Position numbers and translations under genes: made by a program. A DNA stretch of 6,307 bases from an uncultured Eubacteriales bacterium. Its GTDB lineage: Bacteria; Bacillota; Clostridia; Oscillospirales; Oscillospiraceae. The notes under the pieces were generated by a model. It saw only the letters and a program-made list of their open reading frames with translations, was not told where the DNA came from and did not search any database. Each line of letters opens with the position of its first letter. The first letter of the stretch is position 1. Location: positions 1 through 6,307 of the forward strand of contig CABRZO010000145.1 of assembly GCA_902475455.1 (NCBI GenBank), in the 5' to 3' direction. Below are positions 1-5,701 of the stretch, one piece after another.

Positions 1-1
1 G

Positions 2-673
2 GACCATCAGGTCACCGCACTGATCGGCCCCTCCGGCTGCGGCAAATCCACCTTCCTGAAGACCCTGAACCGGATGAACGATCTGGTGGAGGGCATCCGC
101 ATCGAGGGCCTGGTCAGCTACAACGGCACCGATATTTACGGCGCCTCCACCGACGTGACCTGGCTGCGCAAGCAGATCGGCATGGTGTTCCAGAAGGCCA
201 ATCCCTTCCCCATGAGCATCTATGACAATGTGGCCTACGGCCCCCGGACCCACGGCATCCGCTCCAAGAGCGAGCTGGACGGCATCGTGGAAAAGGCCCT
301 GCGGGACGCTGCCATTTGGGACGAGGTGAAAGACCGCCTGAAGACCAGTGCCCTGGGCATGTCCGGCGGCCAGCAGCAGCGGCTGTGCATTGCCCGGGCC
401 CTGGCGGTCCAGCCCGACATTCTGCTGCTGGACGAGTCCACCAGCGCCCTGGACCCCATCTCCACCTCCAAGATCGAGGACCTGATCGGGGAGCTGAAGA
501 AGGAGTATACCGTCATCATGGTGACCCACAATATGCAGCAGGCCGTTCGTATCTCCGACATGACCGCCTTTTTCCTGCTGGGCGAGCTCATTGAGTTCGG
601 CGATACGGAGCAGATTTTCAGCATGCCCAAGAACAAGAAGACGGAAGATTATATCTCCGGGAGGTTTGGTTAA
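2..673 (+). CDS. pstB: Phosphate ABC transporter ATP-binding protein PstB (5' end cut off by window)
   Basis: Cytoplasmic ATPase that drives phosphate import through the PstSCA transporter. The frame is open from base 2, and the visible 223 residues are about 90% of a usual PstB of roughly 250, so about 25-30 N-terminal residues lie outside the window; the ATG at 74 is internal. Seen in order: Walker A GPSGCGKST (bases 26-52), Q-loop region GMVFQKANPFPMSIYDNVAYG typical of PstB (visible residues about 60-80), signature MSGGQQQR (from base 359), Walker B ILLLDE followed by STSALDP (bases 419-457), H-loop THNMQQA (about residues 175-181), and the family C-terminus EDYISGRFG. Two residues are unusual: the signature begins with Met instead of Leu, and the Pro that normally follows the Walker B Glu is Ser. 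The stop overlaps the phoU start (TAATG), so the two are co-transcribed and probably translationally coupled. Identification is very secure. Confidence 0.97.
   Translation, partial: DHQVTALIGPSGCGKSTFLKTLNRMNDLVEGIRIEGLVSYNGTDIYGASTDVTWLRKQIGMVFQKANPFPMSIYDNVAYGPRTHGIRSKSELDGIVEKALRDAAIWDEVKDRLKTSALGMSGGQQQRLCIARALAVQPDILLLDESTSALDPISTSKIEDLIGELKKEYTVIMVTHNMQQAVRISDMTAFFLLGELIEFGDTEQIFSMPKNKKTEDYISGRFG
659..664 (+). promoter_or_regulatory. Ribosome binding site of phoU inside the end of pstB
   Basis: GGGAGG lies within the last codons of pstB, eight bases before the ATG at 673. It supports the start at 673 and the overlapping TAATG stop/start arrangement. Confidence 0.75.
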
Positions 674-1335
674 TGAGAAATGCGTACAACGAGCAGCTGC
701 AGACGCTGCACCGGGAGATGACGGAGATGGGCTCCATGTGTGAGACCGCCGTCAGCATGGCCATCCAGGCGGTGACCCAGGGCCAGACGGAGTTGGCCGA
801 CCGGGTCTACGAGGTGGATTCCGGCATCGACAAAAAAGAACGGGACATCGAGTCCCTGTGCCTCAAGCTGCTGCTGCAGCAGCAGCCGGTGGCCACCGAC
901 CTGCGGGAGATTTCCGCCGCCCTGAAAATGATCTCCGACCTGGAACGGATCGGGGACCAGGCCTCCGATATCGCCGAGATGTCCCGATTTACCGCCGGGG
1001 GCGAGGACAAGTGCTCCTCCGATCTGCGGGAGATGGCCAAGGAGACCGTCAAGATGGTCAACGAGAGCATCGACTCCTTTGTCAAAAAGGACCTAGTCAT
1101 GGCCCGGGATGTCATCTCCTACGATGCCGTGGTGGACCGCTGGTTTGAGCGGATCAAGAAAGACCTGATTGCCAGCATCTCCGAGGACAACACCCGGGGA
1201 GAGTACTATCTGGATCTGTTGATGGTGGCCAAGTATCTGGAGCGCATCGGCGACCACGCCACCAACATCGCCGAGTGGGTGGAGTACTCCATCCTGGGCA
1301 AGCGTTCCAAAGACGGGGTGATGATGGGGGAGTGA
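673..1335 (+). CDS. phoU: Phosphate signalling protein PhoU
   Basis: Cytoplasmic, peripherally membrane-associated regulator that links the PstSCAB transporter to the PhoR-type sensor kinase and keeps the Pho regulon off when phosphate is plentiful (family knowledge). The 220 residues match the usual length and the all-helical, two-bundle fold. Each half carries the metal-binding E-x-x-x-D signature of the family: ERIGDQASDIAE at residues 91-102 and ERIGDHATNIAE at 190-201. The N-terminal half also holds the conserved region LLLQQQPVATDLREISAALKM (about 66-86). The start overlaps the pstB stop by one base and has a good ribosome binding site at 659-664. This pstB-phoU order is the standard end of a pst operon, and the hairpin terminator 25 bases downstream marks the end of the transcript. 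Function by homology is very secure. Confidence 0.96.
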   Translation: MRNAYNEQLQTLHREMTEMGSMCETAVSMAIQAVTQGQTELADRVYEVDSGIDKKERDIESLCLKLLLQQQPVATDLREISAALKMISDLERIGDQASDIAEMSRFTAGGEDKCSSDLREMAKETVKMVNESIDSFVKKDLVMARDVISYDAVVDRWFERIKKDLIASISEDNTRGEYYLDLLMVAKYLERIGDHATNIAEWVEYSILGKRSKDGVMMGE

Positions 1336-1359
1336 TCCCACCATTGCCCGCTGTACACA

Positions 1360-1394
1360 GGCCCCGGCCAGCGACAGCTGGCCGGGGCCTTTTT
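1360..1394 (+). terminator. Rho-independent terminator of the pst-phoU operon
   Basis: Perfect 13-bp GC-rich stem: arm 1360-1372 (GGCCCCGGCCAGC), loop GACA, arm 1377-1389, followed directly by five T at 1390-1394. It begins 25 bases after the phoU stop. Confidence 0.93.
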
Positions 1395-1463
1395 GTGCTC
1401 TGCGGAGCATAGCCCCCTGTCTGTGGGTCGCCGCCGCCGGCAGAGACCGTGTAAAAACGGAAT

Positions 1464-1502
1464 TTTACAGAGATTTAACACAACATTGGTTTCAGATTTA
1501 AA
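1464..1502 (+). promoter_or_regulatory. Candidate PHO box: 11-bp-phased TTxACA repeats upstream of the Na/Pi cotransporter
   Basis: TTTACA at 1464-1469 and TTAACA at 1475-1480 are exactly 11 bp apart. Two weaker units continue the same phase: TTGGTT at 1486 and TTTAAA at 1497. PhoB/PhoP-type response regulators bind direct repeats of this kind with 11-bp periodicity (B. subtilis PhoP: TTHAYA units). The position, between phoU and a phosphate transporter gene, fits. Only two of the four units are good, and the region is AT-rich, so binding is inferred. Confidence 0.55.
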
Positions 1503-1504
1503 AT
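1475..1504 (+). promoter_or_regulatory. Candidate promoter of the Na/Pi cotransporter gene
   Basis: TTAACA (1475-1480, five of six matches to -35) and TAAAAT (1499-1504, five of six to -10) are separated by 18 bp and overlap the candidate PHO box. This would give a leader of about 110 bases. A second TAAAAT at 1538-1543 is an alternative -10 without a convincing -35, which would suit an activator-dependent promoter. Which one is used cannot be decided from sequence. Confidence 0.45.
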
Positions 1505-1601
1505 AGTCCCCTTATCCTGACCGTAGAGATAAAAAAGTAAAATAAGGGAAGAATTTAGAAAAGAGAACGTTAATTCCAGCGCCATTCCTTCCCGGTCTAT
1601 G

Positions 1602-1613
1602 AGGAGAAAAGGA
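1602..1613 (+). promoter_or_regulatory. Ribosome binding site of the Na/Pi cotransporter gene
   Basis: A purine run contains AGGAG (1602-1606) and AAAGGA (1608-1613). The second is seven bases from the ATG at 1621 and is the better placed of the two. It supports 1621 as the start. Confidence 0.7.
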
Positions 1614-1620
1614 CGATACT

Positions 1621-3369
1621 ATGGATATTTTTGATGTGCTGACGTTGCTTGGCGGATTATGTCTGTTCCTGTTTGGTATGAATATCATGGGGGCCTCCCT
1701 GGAAAAGCGGGCGGGCAGTGGCCTGAAGGCCCTGCTGGGTAAGCTGACCACCGGTAAAATGGCGGGCTTTTTGACCGGCCTGGGCGTGACCGCGGTGATT
1801 CAGTCCTCTTCCGCCACCACCGTTATGGTGGTGGGCTTTGTTAACTCTGGGCTGATGACCCTGAAGCAGGCCATCAACGTCATCATGGGCGCCAACGTGG
1901 GTACCACGGTAACGGCCTGGATTTTGAGCCTGTCTGGTATTCAGGGTGATAACCTGTTTGTCCAGCTGTTGAAGCCCACTTCCTTCACCCCGATCCTGGC
2001 CCTCATCGGTATTGTGCTCTACATGGGCAGCAAGTCCAGCAAAAAGAAGGACACCGGCATGATCCTGCTGGGCTTTGCCACCCTGATGTTCGGCATGGAT
2101 ACCATGTCTTCCGCCGTGTCCGGATTGCGGGATGTGCCGGAGTTCCAGAATATTCTGGTCATGTTCTCCAACCCCATTCTGGGTGTGCTGGCCGGCGCCT
2201 TGCTCACCGGCATCATCCAGTCTTCCTCCGCCTCCGTGGGTATCCTGCAGGCTTTGGCCTCCACGGGGCAGGTTACCTTTGGTTCTGCCATCCCCATCAT
2301 CATGGGTCAGAATATCGGCACCTGTGTCACTGCCCTGATTTCCTCCGTGGGCGCCAACAAAAATGCCCGTCGGGCCGCCATTGTCCACCTGTGCTTCAAT
2401 ATCATTGGCACAGTGGTCTGGCTGTCGGTATTCTGCATCATCAATGCGGTGTTTGATCTTGCCTTTGTCAATTTGCCGGCGGATCAGTTCGGGATCGCCG
2501 TGGTCCACACCGTGTTCAATGTGCTGTGCACCGGTCTGCTGCTGCCGGCTTCCGGTCTGCTGGAGAAACTGTCCTGCCGGATTATTCCCGATTCCAAAAC
2601 TGTGGAGCAGGAGACCGAGCTGGATGAGCGGCTGATGGCCACCCCCTCCATCGCCATTGAGCGCTGCCGTGTGGTCACCGGCGAGATGGCCACCGACGCC
2701 ACCGTGGCGCTGAAGACCGCCATTCACATGCTGCAGGACTATGATCCGGACCAGGCTGCCGACGTGCGGGCCAAAGAGGAGGAGACTGACCACTTTGAGG
2801 ACAGTCTGGGCACCTATCTGGTCAAGCTGAGTACCCATGCCATGAGCGATCAGGACAGCAACGAGTCTGCCAAGCTGCTCCATGTAATCGGCGATTTCGA
2901 GCGGATCTCCGACCATGCGGTCAACATTCTGGAGTCCGCGGAGGAGATCAAGGAAAAGGGCATCCGCTTCTCCCGGGAGGCGGAGCGGGAGCTGCAGCTC
3001 ATCACCGGGGCTGTGGAGGAGTGCCTGGATCTTACCTTGAAGAGTTTCCTGGAGGACGATCTGGAGGCCGCCGGCAAGGTGGAGCCCCTGGAGCAGGTCA
3101 TCGACGTGCTGCGCAACCAGCTGCGTTCCCGGCATGTGCTGCGGCTACAGAAGGGTGAGTGTTCCATTGAGGACGGCTTTGTCTGGTCCGATCTGCTGAC
3201 CAGCATGGAGCGGGTCAGCGACCACTGCTCCAACATTGCCGGCTGTGTCATTGAGATGGCCCACTCCAGCCTGGATCTGCACGAGTATCTGGGGGGCATC
3301 CGGACAGAGGATCCCCACTATGTGGAGTGTTACAACGAGTATGCCAGAAAGTACGCCCTGATGAAGTGA
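1621..3369 (+). CDS. Na+/phosphate cotransporter with C-terminal PhoU-like domain (NptA/YjbB type)
   Basis: Inner-membrane sodium-coupled phosphate transporter of the PNaS family, 582 residues. Residues 1-315 form the transport domain with two inverted repeats, each with the diagnostic QSSS motif: QSSSATTVMV at 61-70 and QSSSASVGIL at 200-209. Each is followed by a matching loop, MGANVGTTVTAW at 89-100 and MGQNIGTCVTAL at 228-239. Hydrophobic helices fill the spaces between. Residues from about 340 to 560 form a soluble helical PhoU-like domain with two family motifs, FERISDHAVNI (426-436) and MERVSDHCSNIA (529-540). This fused form is common in Firmicutes and Bacteroidetes. The gene is a single transcription unit between two terminators, next to pst-phoU and behind a candidate PHO box, so phosphate control is likely. 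Direction of transport is less sure: E. coli YjbB has been linked to export, while NptA types import. The symbol is left empty for that reason. Confidence 0.93.
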   Translation: MDIFDVLTLLGGLCLFLFGMNIMGASLEKRAGSGLKALLGKLTTGKMAGFLTGLGVTAVIQSSSATTVMVVGFVNSGLMTLKQAINVIMGANVGTTVTAWILSLSGIQGDNLFVQLLKPTSFTPILALIGIVLYMGSKSSKKKDTGMILLGFATLMFGMDTMSSAVSGLRDVPEFQNILVMFSNPILGVLAGALLTGIIQSSSASVGILQALASTGQVTFGSAIPIIMGQNIGTCVTALISSVGANKNARRAAIVHLCFNIIGTVVWLSVFCIINAVFDLAFVNLPADQFGIAVVHTVFNVLCTGLLLPASGLLEKLSCRIIPDSKTVEQETELDERLMATPSIAIERCRVVTGEMATDATVALKTAIHMLQDYDPDQAADVRAKEEETDHFEDSLGTYLVKLSTHAMSDQDSNESAKLLHVIGDFERISDHAVNILESAEEIKEKGIRFSREAERELQLITGAVEECLDLTLKSFLEDDLEAAGKVEPLEQVIDVLRNQLRSRHVLRLQKGECSIEDGFVWSDLLTSMERVSDHCSNIAGCVIEMAHSSLDLHEYLGGIRTEDPHYVECYNEYARKYALMK

Positions 3370-3418
3370 TTTGGTGCTGCGGGGCAAAATTCCCCGGCAA
3401 TTGTGTGCAAAACTCCTG

Positions 3419-3455
3419 CGGCGCCCGGGCCAATACGCCCGGACGCCGTTTTTTT
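3419..3455 (+). terminator. Rho-independent terminator of the Na/Pi cotransporter gene
   Basis: Arm 3419-3430 (CGGCGCCCGGGC) pairs with 3437-3448 over 12 positions with one C-A mismatch. The loop is six bases (CAATAC), and seven T follow at 3449-3455. It lies 50 bases after the stop and before the promoter of the next operon. Confidence 0.92.
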
Positions 3456-3477
3456 CCCCCTATTGTAAAAAAGAGAA

Positions 3478-3506
3478 TTGACGGGGGAAAAATAAGGTGT
3501 ATTCTA
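3478..3506 (+). promoter_or_regulatory. Promoter of the desulfoferrodoxin-rubredoxin operon
   Basis: TTGACG (3478-3483) matches the -35 consensus at five of six positions. TATTCT (3500-3505) lies 16 bp downstream as a weaker -10 (four of six); shifting by one base gives ATTCTA preceded by TG, with 17-bp spacing. The AT-rich spacer and location just after a terminator support it. I see no clear PerR-type operator. Confidence 0.65.
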
Positions 3507-3549
3507 TTAGATGGTTAGATCCATACTACGAAGTGAAAGGAGCTATCAT

Positions 3550-3924
3550 ATGAAGTTCTATATCTGCGATCACTGCGGCAACATCATCGCTTTTGTCAAG
3601 AGCAAGGGCGTGCCTGTGATGTGCTGTGGTCAGAAAATGCGGGAGCTGGTGCCCAACACCACCGACGCCGCGGTGGAGAAGCATGTGCCCGTCATCCAGG
3701 TGGAGGGCAGCCACGTCACCGTGACTGTCAGCACCGCGGAGCATCCCATGGTGGAGGAGCACTTCATCGAGTGGATTGCCCTGGAGACCGAGCAGGGCAA
3801 CCAGCGCAAGCAGCTGCAGCCCGGCCAGAAGCCCCAGGCTGAGTTTGAGCTCTGCCCCGGTGATAAGGTCGTGGCCGCCTATGCTTACTGCAACCTCCAC
3901 GGACTTTGGAAAGGAACGGTGTAA
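3550..3924 (+). CDS. dfx: Desulfoferrodoxin (two-iron superoxide reductase)
   Basis: Cytoplasmic enzyme that reduces superoxide to hydrogen peroxide without making oxygen, a defence typical of anaerobes. The 124 residues match the usual length of about 125. The N-terminal rubredoxin-like centre I has four cysteines, C6 and C9 (CDHC) plus C25 and C26 (MCCGQKM). The C-terminal centre II has the expected His4-Cys ligands: H45, H65, H71, C114 and H117, in the contexts EKHVP, EHPM, EEHFIEWI and CNLHGLW. The catalytic-loop Glu43-Lys44 pair is present. The start at 3550 is chosen because AAGGAG at 3536-3541 is eight bases upstream and residue 2 onward matches the family; the in-frame ATG at 3511 would add an unrelated extension and lacks such a site. 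It is followed after three bases by rubredoxin, its likely electron donor. Identification is secure. Confidence 0.96.
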   Translation: MKFYICDHCGNIIAFVKSKGVPVMCCGQKMRELVPNTTDAAVEKHVPVIQVEGSHVTVTVSTAEHPMVEEHFIEWIALETEQGNQRKQLQPGQKPQAEFELCPGDKVVAAYAYCNLHGLWKGTV

Positions 3925-3927
3925 GAT

Positions 3928-4083
3928 ATGAAGTACGTTTGCGCCATCTGCGGCTACGAGTACGACGAGGCCCTGGGCGATCCCGACAACGGCATCGCCC
4001 CCGGCACCAAGTGGGAAGATCTGCCCGATGACTTTGCCTGCCCCCTCTGCGGCGTGGGCAAGGACCAGTTTGAGCAGGCCTGA
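3928..4083 (+). CDS. Rubredoxin
   Basis: Small soluble electron carrier with one iron bound by four cysteines. It has 51 residues, a normal rubredoxin length. Ligands are C5 and C8 in VCAICGYEYDE and C38 and C41 in ACPLCG. Other family features are GDPDNGIAPGTKWEDLPDDF at residues 17-36, including W29, the hydrophobic core aromatics Y10, Y12 and F36, and the proline and glycine turn residues. It begins three bases after the desulfoferrodoxin stop, with AAAGGA at 3910-3915 as a rather distant ribosome binding site, so the pair should be co-transcribed and perhaps translationally coupled. In Desulfovibrio the same gene pair (rbo-rub) forms an operon in which rubredoxin donates electrons to the reductase; the same role is inferred here. 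A hairpin terminator follows 30 bases after the stop. Confidence 0.96.
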   Translation: MKYVCAICGYEYDEALGDPDNGIAPGTKWEDLPDDFACPLCGVGKDQFEQA

Positions 4084-4112
4084 GCAGCCCAAACAGGACA
4101 AGTCCCCAAAAC

Positions 4113-4148
4113 AAAGCGGACACTCACCATCGGTGAGTGTCCGCTTTT
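4113..4148 (+). terminator. Rho-independent terminator of the desulfoferrodoxin-rubredoxin operon
   Basis: Perfect 16-bp stem: arm 4113-4128 (AAAGCGGACACTCACC), three-base loop ATC, arm 4132-4147, with the T run at 4145-4148. Because the outer stem is AAAG/CTTT it could also stop transcripts from the other strand. Flanking AAACAGGA (4091-4098) and TCCTGTTT (4148-4155) are also complementary and could extend it as an outer stem. Confidence 0.92.
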
Positions 4149-4155
4149 CCTGTTT

Positions 4156-4305
4156 TTAGGCCTTCTTTCCTGCCAGCAAGGCAAAAAACAGCTTCGGTAC
4201 TGCCTATGGAAGGGCTGGAACCGAGGGGATTTGGCTTCCTGCGTGAAAACAGGCCTGCCCATTCCCGGGGAGCGGCAAAAGCCTGTGGCCTTTTTGGGGC
4301 AATTG
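4156..4305. other. Non-coding stretch between terminator and flippase promoter
   Basis: I find no credible gene, RNA gene or known riboswitch here. Weak self-complementary pieces exist: TGCC/GGCA around 4171-4183, and ACAGGC (4249-4254) with GCCTGT (4281-4286). Neither has a convincing terminator tail. Antisense frames across it lack a plausible start signal and protein character. Confidence 0.4.
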
Positions 4306-4314
4306 TGATACAAT
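4306..4314 (+). promoter_or_regulatory. Weak extended -10 promoter candidate before the flippase
   Basis: TGATACAAT fits the extended -10 pattern TG-n-TACAAT (five of six to TATAAT). No good -35 is found 17 bp upstream. It would give a transcript starting near 4321 and a leader of about 70 bases that begins almost at the small hairpin 4328-4344. Confidence 0.4.
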
Positions 4315-4327
4315 AACATACAATTTG

Positions 4328-4344
4328 ACCGGCTTGGGGCCGGT
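4328..4344 (+). other. Small stem-loop in the flippase leader
   Basis: ACCGGC (4328-4333) and GCCGGT (4339-4344) form a six-bp stem around TTGGG. There is no T run, so it is not a terminator. It could affect mRNA stability or be chance in a GC-rich region. Confidence 0.35.
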
Positions 4345-4389
4345 ACAGAATTTCATCCAAGGGCGACAATTGAGAAAGTGAAGCGATCT

Positions 4390-5637
4390 ATGGAAAAGAA
4401 ACTCTCCGTGGGACAAAACACCCTGTTCAACTCGGTGGGCTCCCTGTATTACTTGGGCTGTCAGTGGCTGATTACTGTGCTGGTGGTTCGGCTGGGCTCC
4501 TATGAAAGCGCGGGGATCCTGTCCCTGTGCATGTCTATTACCAATCTGTTTTATACCCTGGCCAGCTTTGGAATCCGGGATTTTCAGGTGTCTGACTACA
4601 ACGGGAAATATACCCCGGGCCAATATGTCTCCACCCGGCTGCTGACCTGTACCCTCTCCACCGCCCTCTGTTGCGCCGTGGTGGGACTCAACGGGGGCTA
4701 CACCGGGTATGAGGTGGCCTGCATCCTGGTCTACATGCTCTTCCGAGTGGCGGAGTCGCTGGTGGATACCTTCCAGGCCATGGAGCAGAAAGCGGAGCGG
4801 ATGGACTACAATTTTATTTCCTTCCTGCTCCGGGGTACCCTGCTGCTGGTGGGATTCTCTGTGATCCTTTATCTGACCCAGAACCTTCTGCTGGCGGTGA
4901 CGGGCATCGCCCTGACCTCCTTTGCGGTGGTGTTGTTGTTTGATTTCCCGGTGGGGAAAAAGCTCACCGGTTTCCGCCTGTCCTTTTCCCTGGCGGTCTC
5001 CCGGCATCTGCTCTGGGAGTGTGTACCTCTGATGTGCAATTCCTTTCTGACCACCGCAGTGGTGTCCGTACCCCGCAGCATTCTGGAGGGGATCTGGGGC
5101 AGCTACATTATGGGCATCTATTCCTCCATTGCCACCCCCGCCACCATTGTCCAGTCCGGAGCGATGTGGCTCTACACGCCGATGATCACCATCTTCACCC
5201 GCCATTATGTCCAGGGGGATAAGAAGGCGTATTATTCGCTGTATAAAAAGATCTGGGCGCTGCTGGCAGGTGCCTTTGCAGTGGTGTTTGTTTTGGCGGA
5301 GCTGCTGGGGCGCTGGGGCTTGGGGCTGTTGTTCGACCAGACGGTGGTGGAGTACGCCGGCCTGCTGGTGCCGGTGTTGGGCACCACCGCCCTGATTGCC
5401 TGCGCCTACTTCCTGGGGGCCCTCATCACCATTACCCGAAAGCTGAAAGTGATTCTGGTAGCCAACTTTGTGGCGGGGGTGCTGGCGGCGGCCCTGTCGC
5501 TGCCGCTGATTCGGGCCTACGGCATGGCCGGAGTCAACTATGTGATCTATGTGGCCATGGGGGCCAACGTGCTCATCCTCTTCGTGGCCCTGACTCGGAT
5601 TTTGCATGGCCATTTTAGAGAGGGAGTTAAACGCTGA
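4390..5637 (+). CDS. MOP-superfamily polysaccharide/lipid-linked oligosaccharide flippase (Wzx-like membrane protein)
   Basis: Very hydrophobic integral membrane protein of 415 residues with about 12 predicted helices, read by eye as hydrophobic blocks; numbered from the GTG at 4378 they lie near 14-37, 44-63, 87-104, 111-130, 145-165, 168-189, 211-231, 240-270, 290-317, 325-351, 357-377 and 380-405. Features typical of polysaccharide biosynthesis flippases are the short cytoplasmic N-terminus KKLSVGQNTLFNSVGSLYYLG, FGIRDFQVSDYNGKYTPGQY after helix 2, and YGMAGVNYVIY before the last helix. Such proteins turn lipid-linked sugars across the cytoplasmic membrane. The substrate is unknown. The start is uncertain: GTG 4378 has AAGGG 14 bases upstream, while ATG 4390 has only a weak purine stretch; I chose ATG because translation from there begins with the family-like MEKKLSVGQN. 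No glycosyltransferase or polymerase gene is adjacent, so it is an orphan member. MATE-like or MurJ-like relatives are less likely alternatives. Confidence 0.8.
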   Translation: MEKKLSVGQNTLFNSVGSLYYLGCQWLITVLVVRLGSYESAGILSLCMSITNLFYTLASFGIRDFQVSDYNGKYTPGQYVSTRLLTCTLSTALCCAVVGLNGGYTGYEVACILVYMLFRVAESLVDTFQAMEQKAERMDYNFISFLLRGTLLLVGFSVILYLTQNLLLAVTGIALTSFAVVLLFDFPVGKKLTGFRLSFSLAVSRHLLWECVPLMCNSFLTTAVVSVPRSILEGIWGSYIMGIYSSIATPATIVQSGAMWLYTPMITIFTRHYVQGDKKAYYSLYKKIWALLAGAFAVVFVLAELLGRWGLGLLFDQTVVEYAGLLVPVLGTTALIACAYFLGALITITRKLKVILVANFVAGVLAAALSLPLIRAYGMAGVNYVIYVAMGANVLILFVALTRILHGHFREGVKR

Positions 5638-5641
5638 GTCA

Positions 5642-5670
5642 TTGCCAATTCGGATGCTATGTGGTAAAAT
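5642..5670 (+). promoter_or_regulatory. Promoter of the thioesterase gene
   Basis: TTGCCA (5642-5647, five of six to -35), a 17-bp spacer, and TAAAAT (5665-5670, five of six to -10), the latter preceded by TGG as an extended -10. It starts five bases after the flippase stop and is the best promoter match in the window. It would start transcription near 5677, about 25 bases before the ATG. Confidence 0.72.
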
Positions 5671-5701
5671 CATGGTATCTCAGCGAAAGAGGGGAACGAA
5701 A

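Noticed and set aside
868..885. Perfect 18-base palindrome of CTG and CAG triplets inside phoU
   Set aside because: It encodes LLLQQQ, a conserved part of the PhoU sequence, and follows from codon choice, so no separate role is needed.
1396..1409. Small TGCTC/GAGCA hairpin after the phoU terminator
   Set aside because: Only five base pairs in a GC-rich stretch; expected by chance and without associated signal.
1599..1634. Short overlapping upstream frame (ATG 1599) before the Na/Pi cotransporter start
   Set aside because: Eleven codons with no ribosome binding site of its own; it simply runs through the purine-rich site of the real gene.
1657..3135. Long open frame on the minus strand (about 490 codons) opposite the Na/Pi cotransporter
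   Set aside because: Its product is a low-complexity His/Gly/Gln-rich string with no domain, produced by the GC-biased third positions of the real gene. The plus-strand protein has clear family motifs.
3511..3549. Possible N-terminal extension of desulfoferrodoxin from ATG 3511
   Set aside because: The added residues resemble no part of the family, and the AAGGAG site is correctly placed for ATG 3550 instead. The ATG at 3511 also falls right after the -10 element.
4204..5673. Long open frame on the minus strand (about 490 codons) opposite the flippase
   Set aside because: Same mirror effect: a His/Gln/Gly-rich product without recognisable domains and lying over a well-formed membrane protein gene.
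5606..5701. Extended start for the thioesterase overlapping the flippase end
   Set aside because: The extension is read from flippase coding and promoter sequence in another frame, and the good ribosome binding site is at 5689-5694 before ATG 5702.
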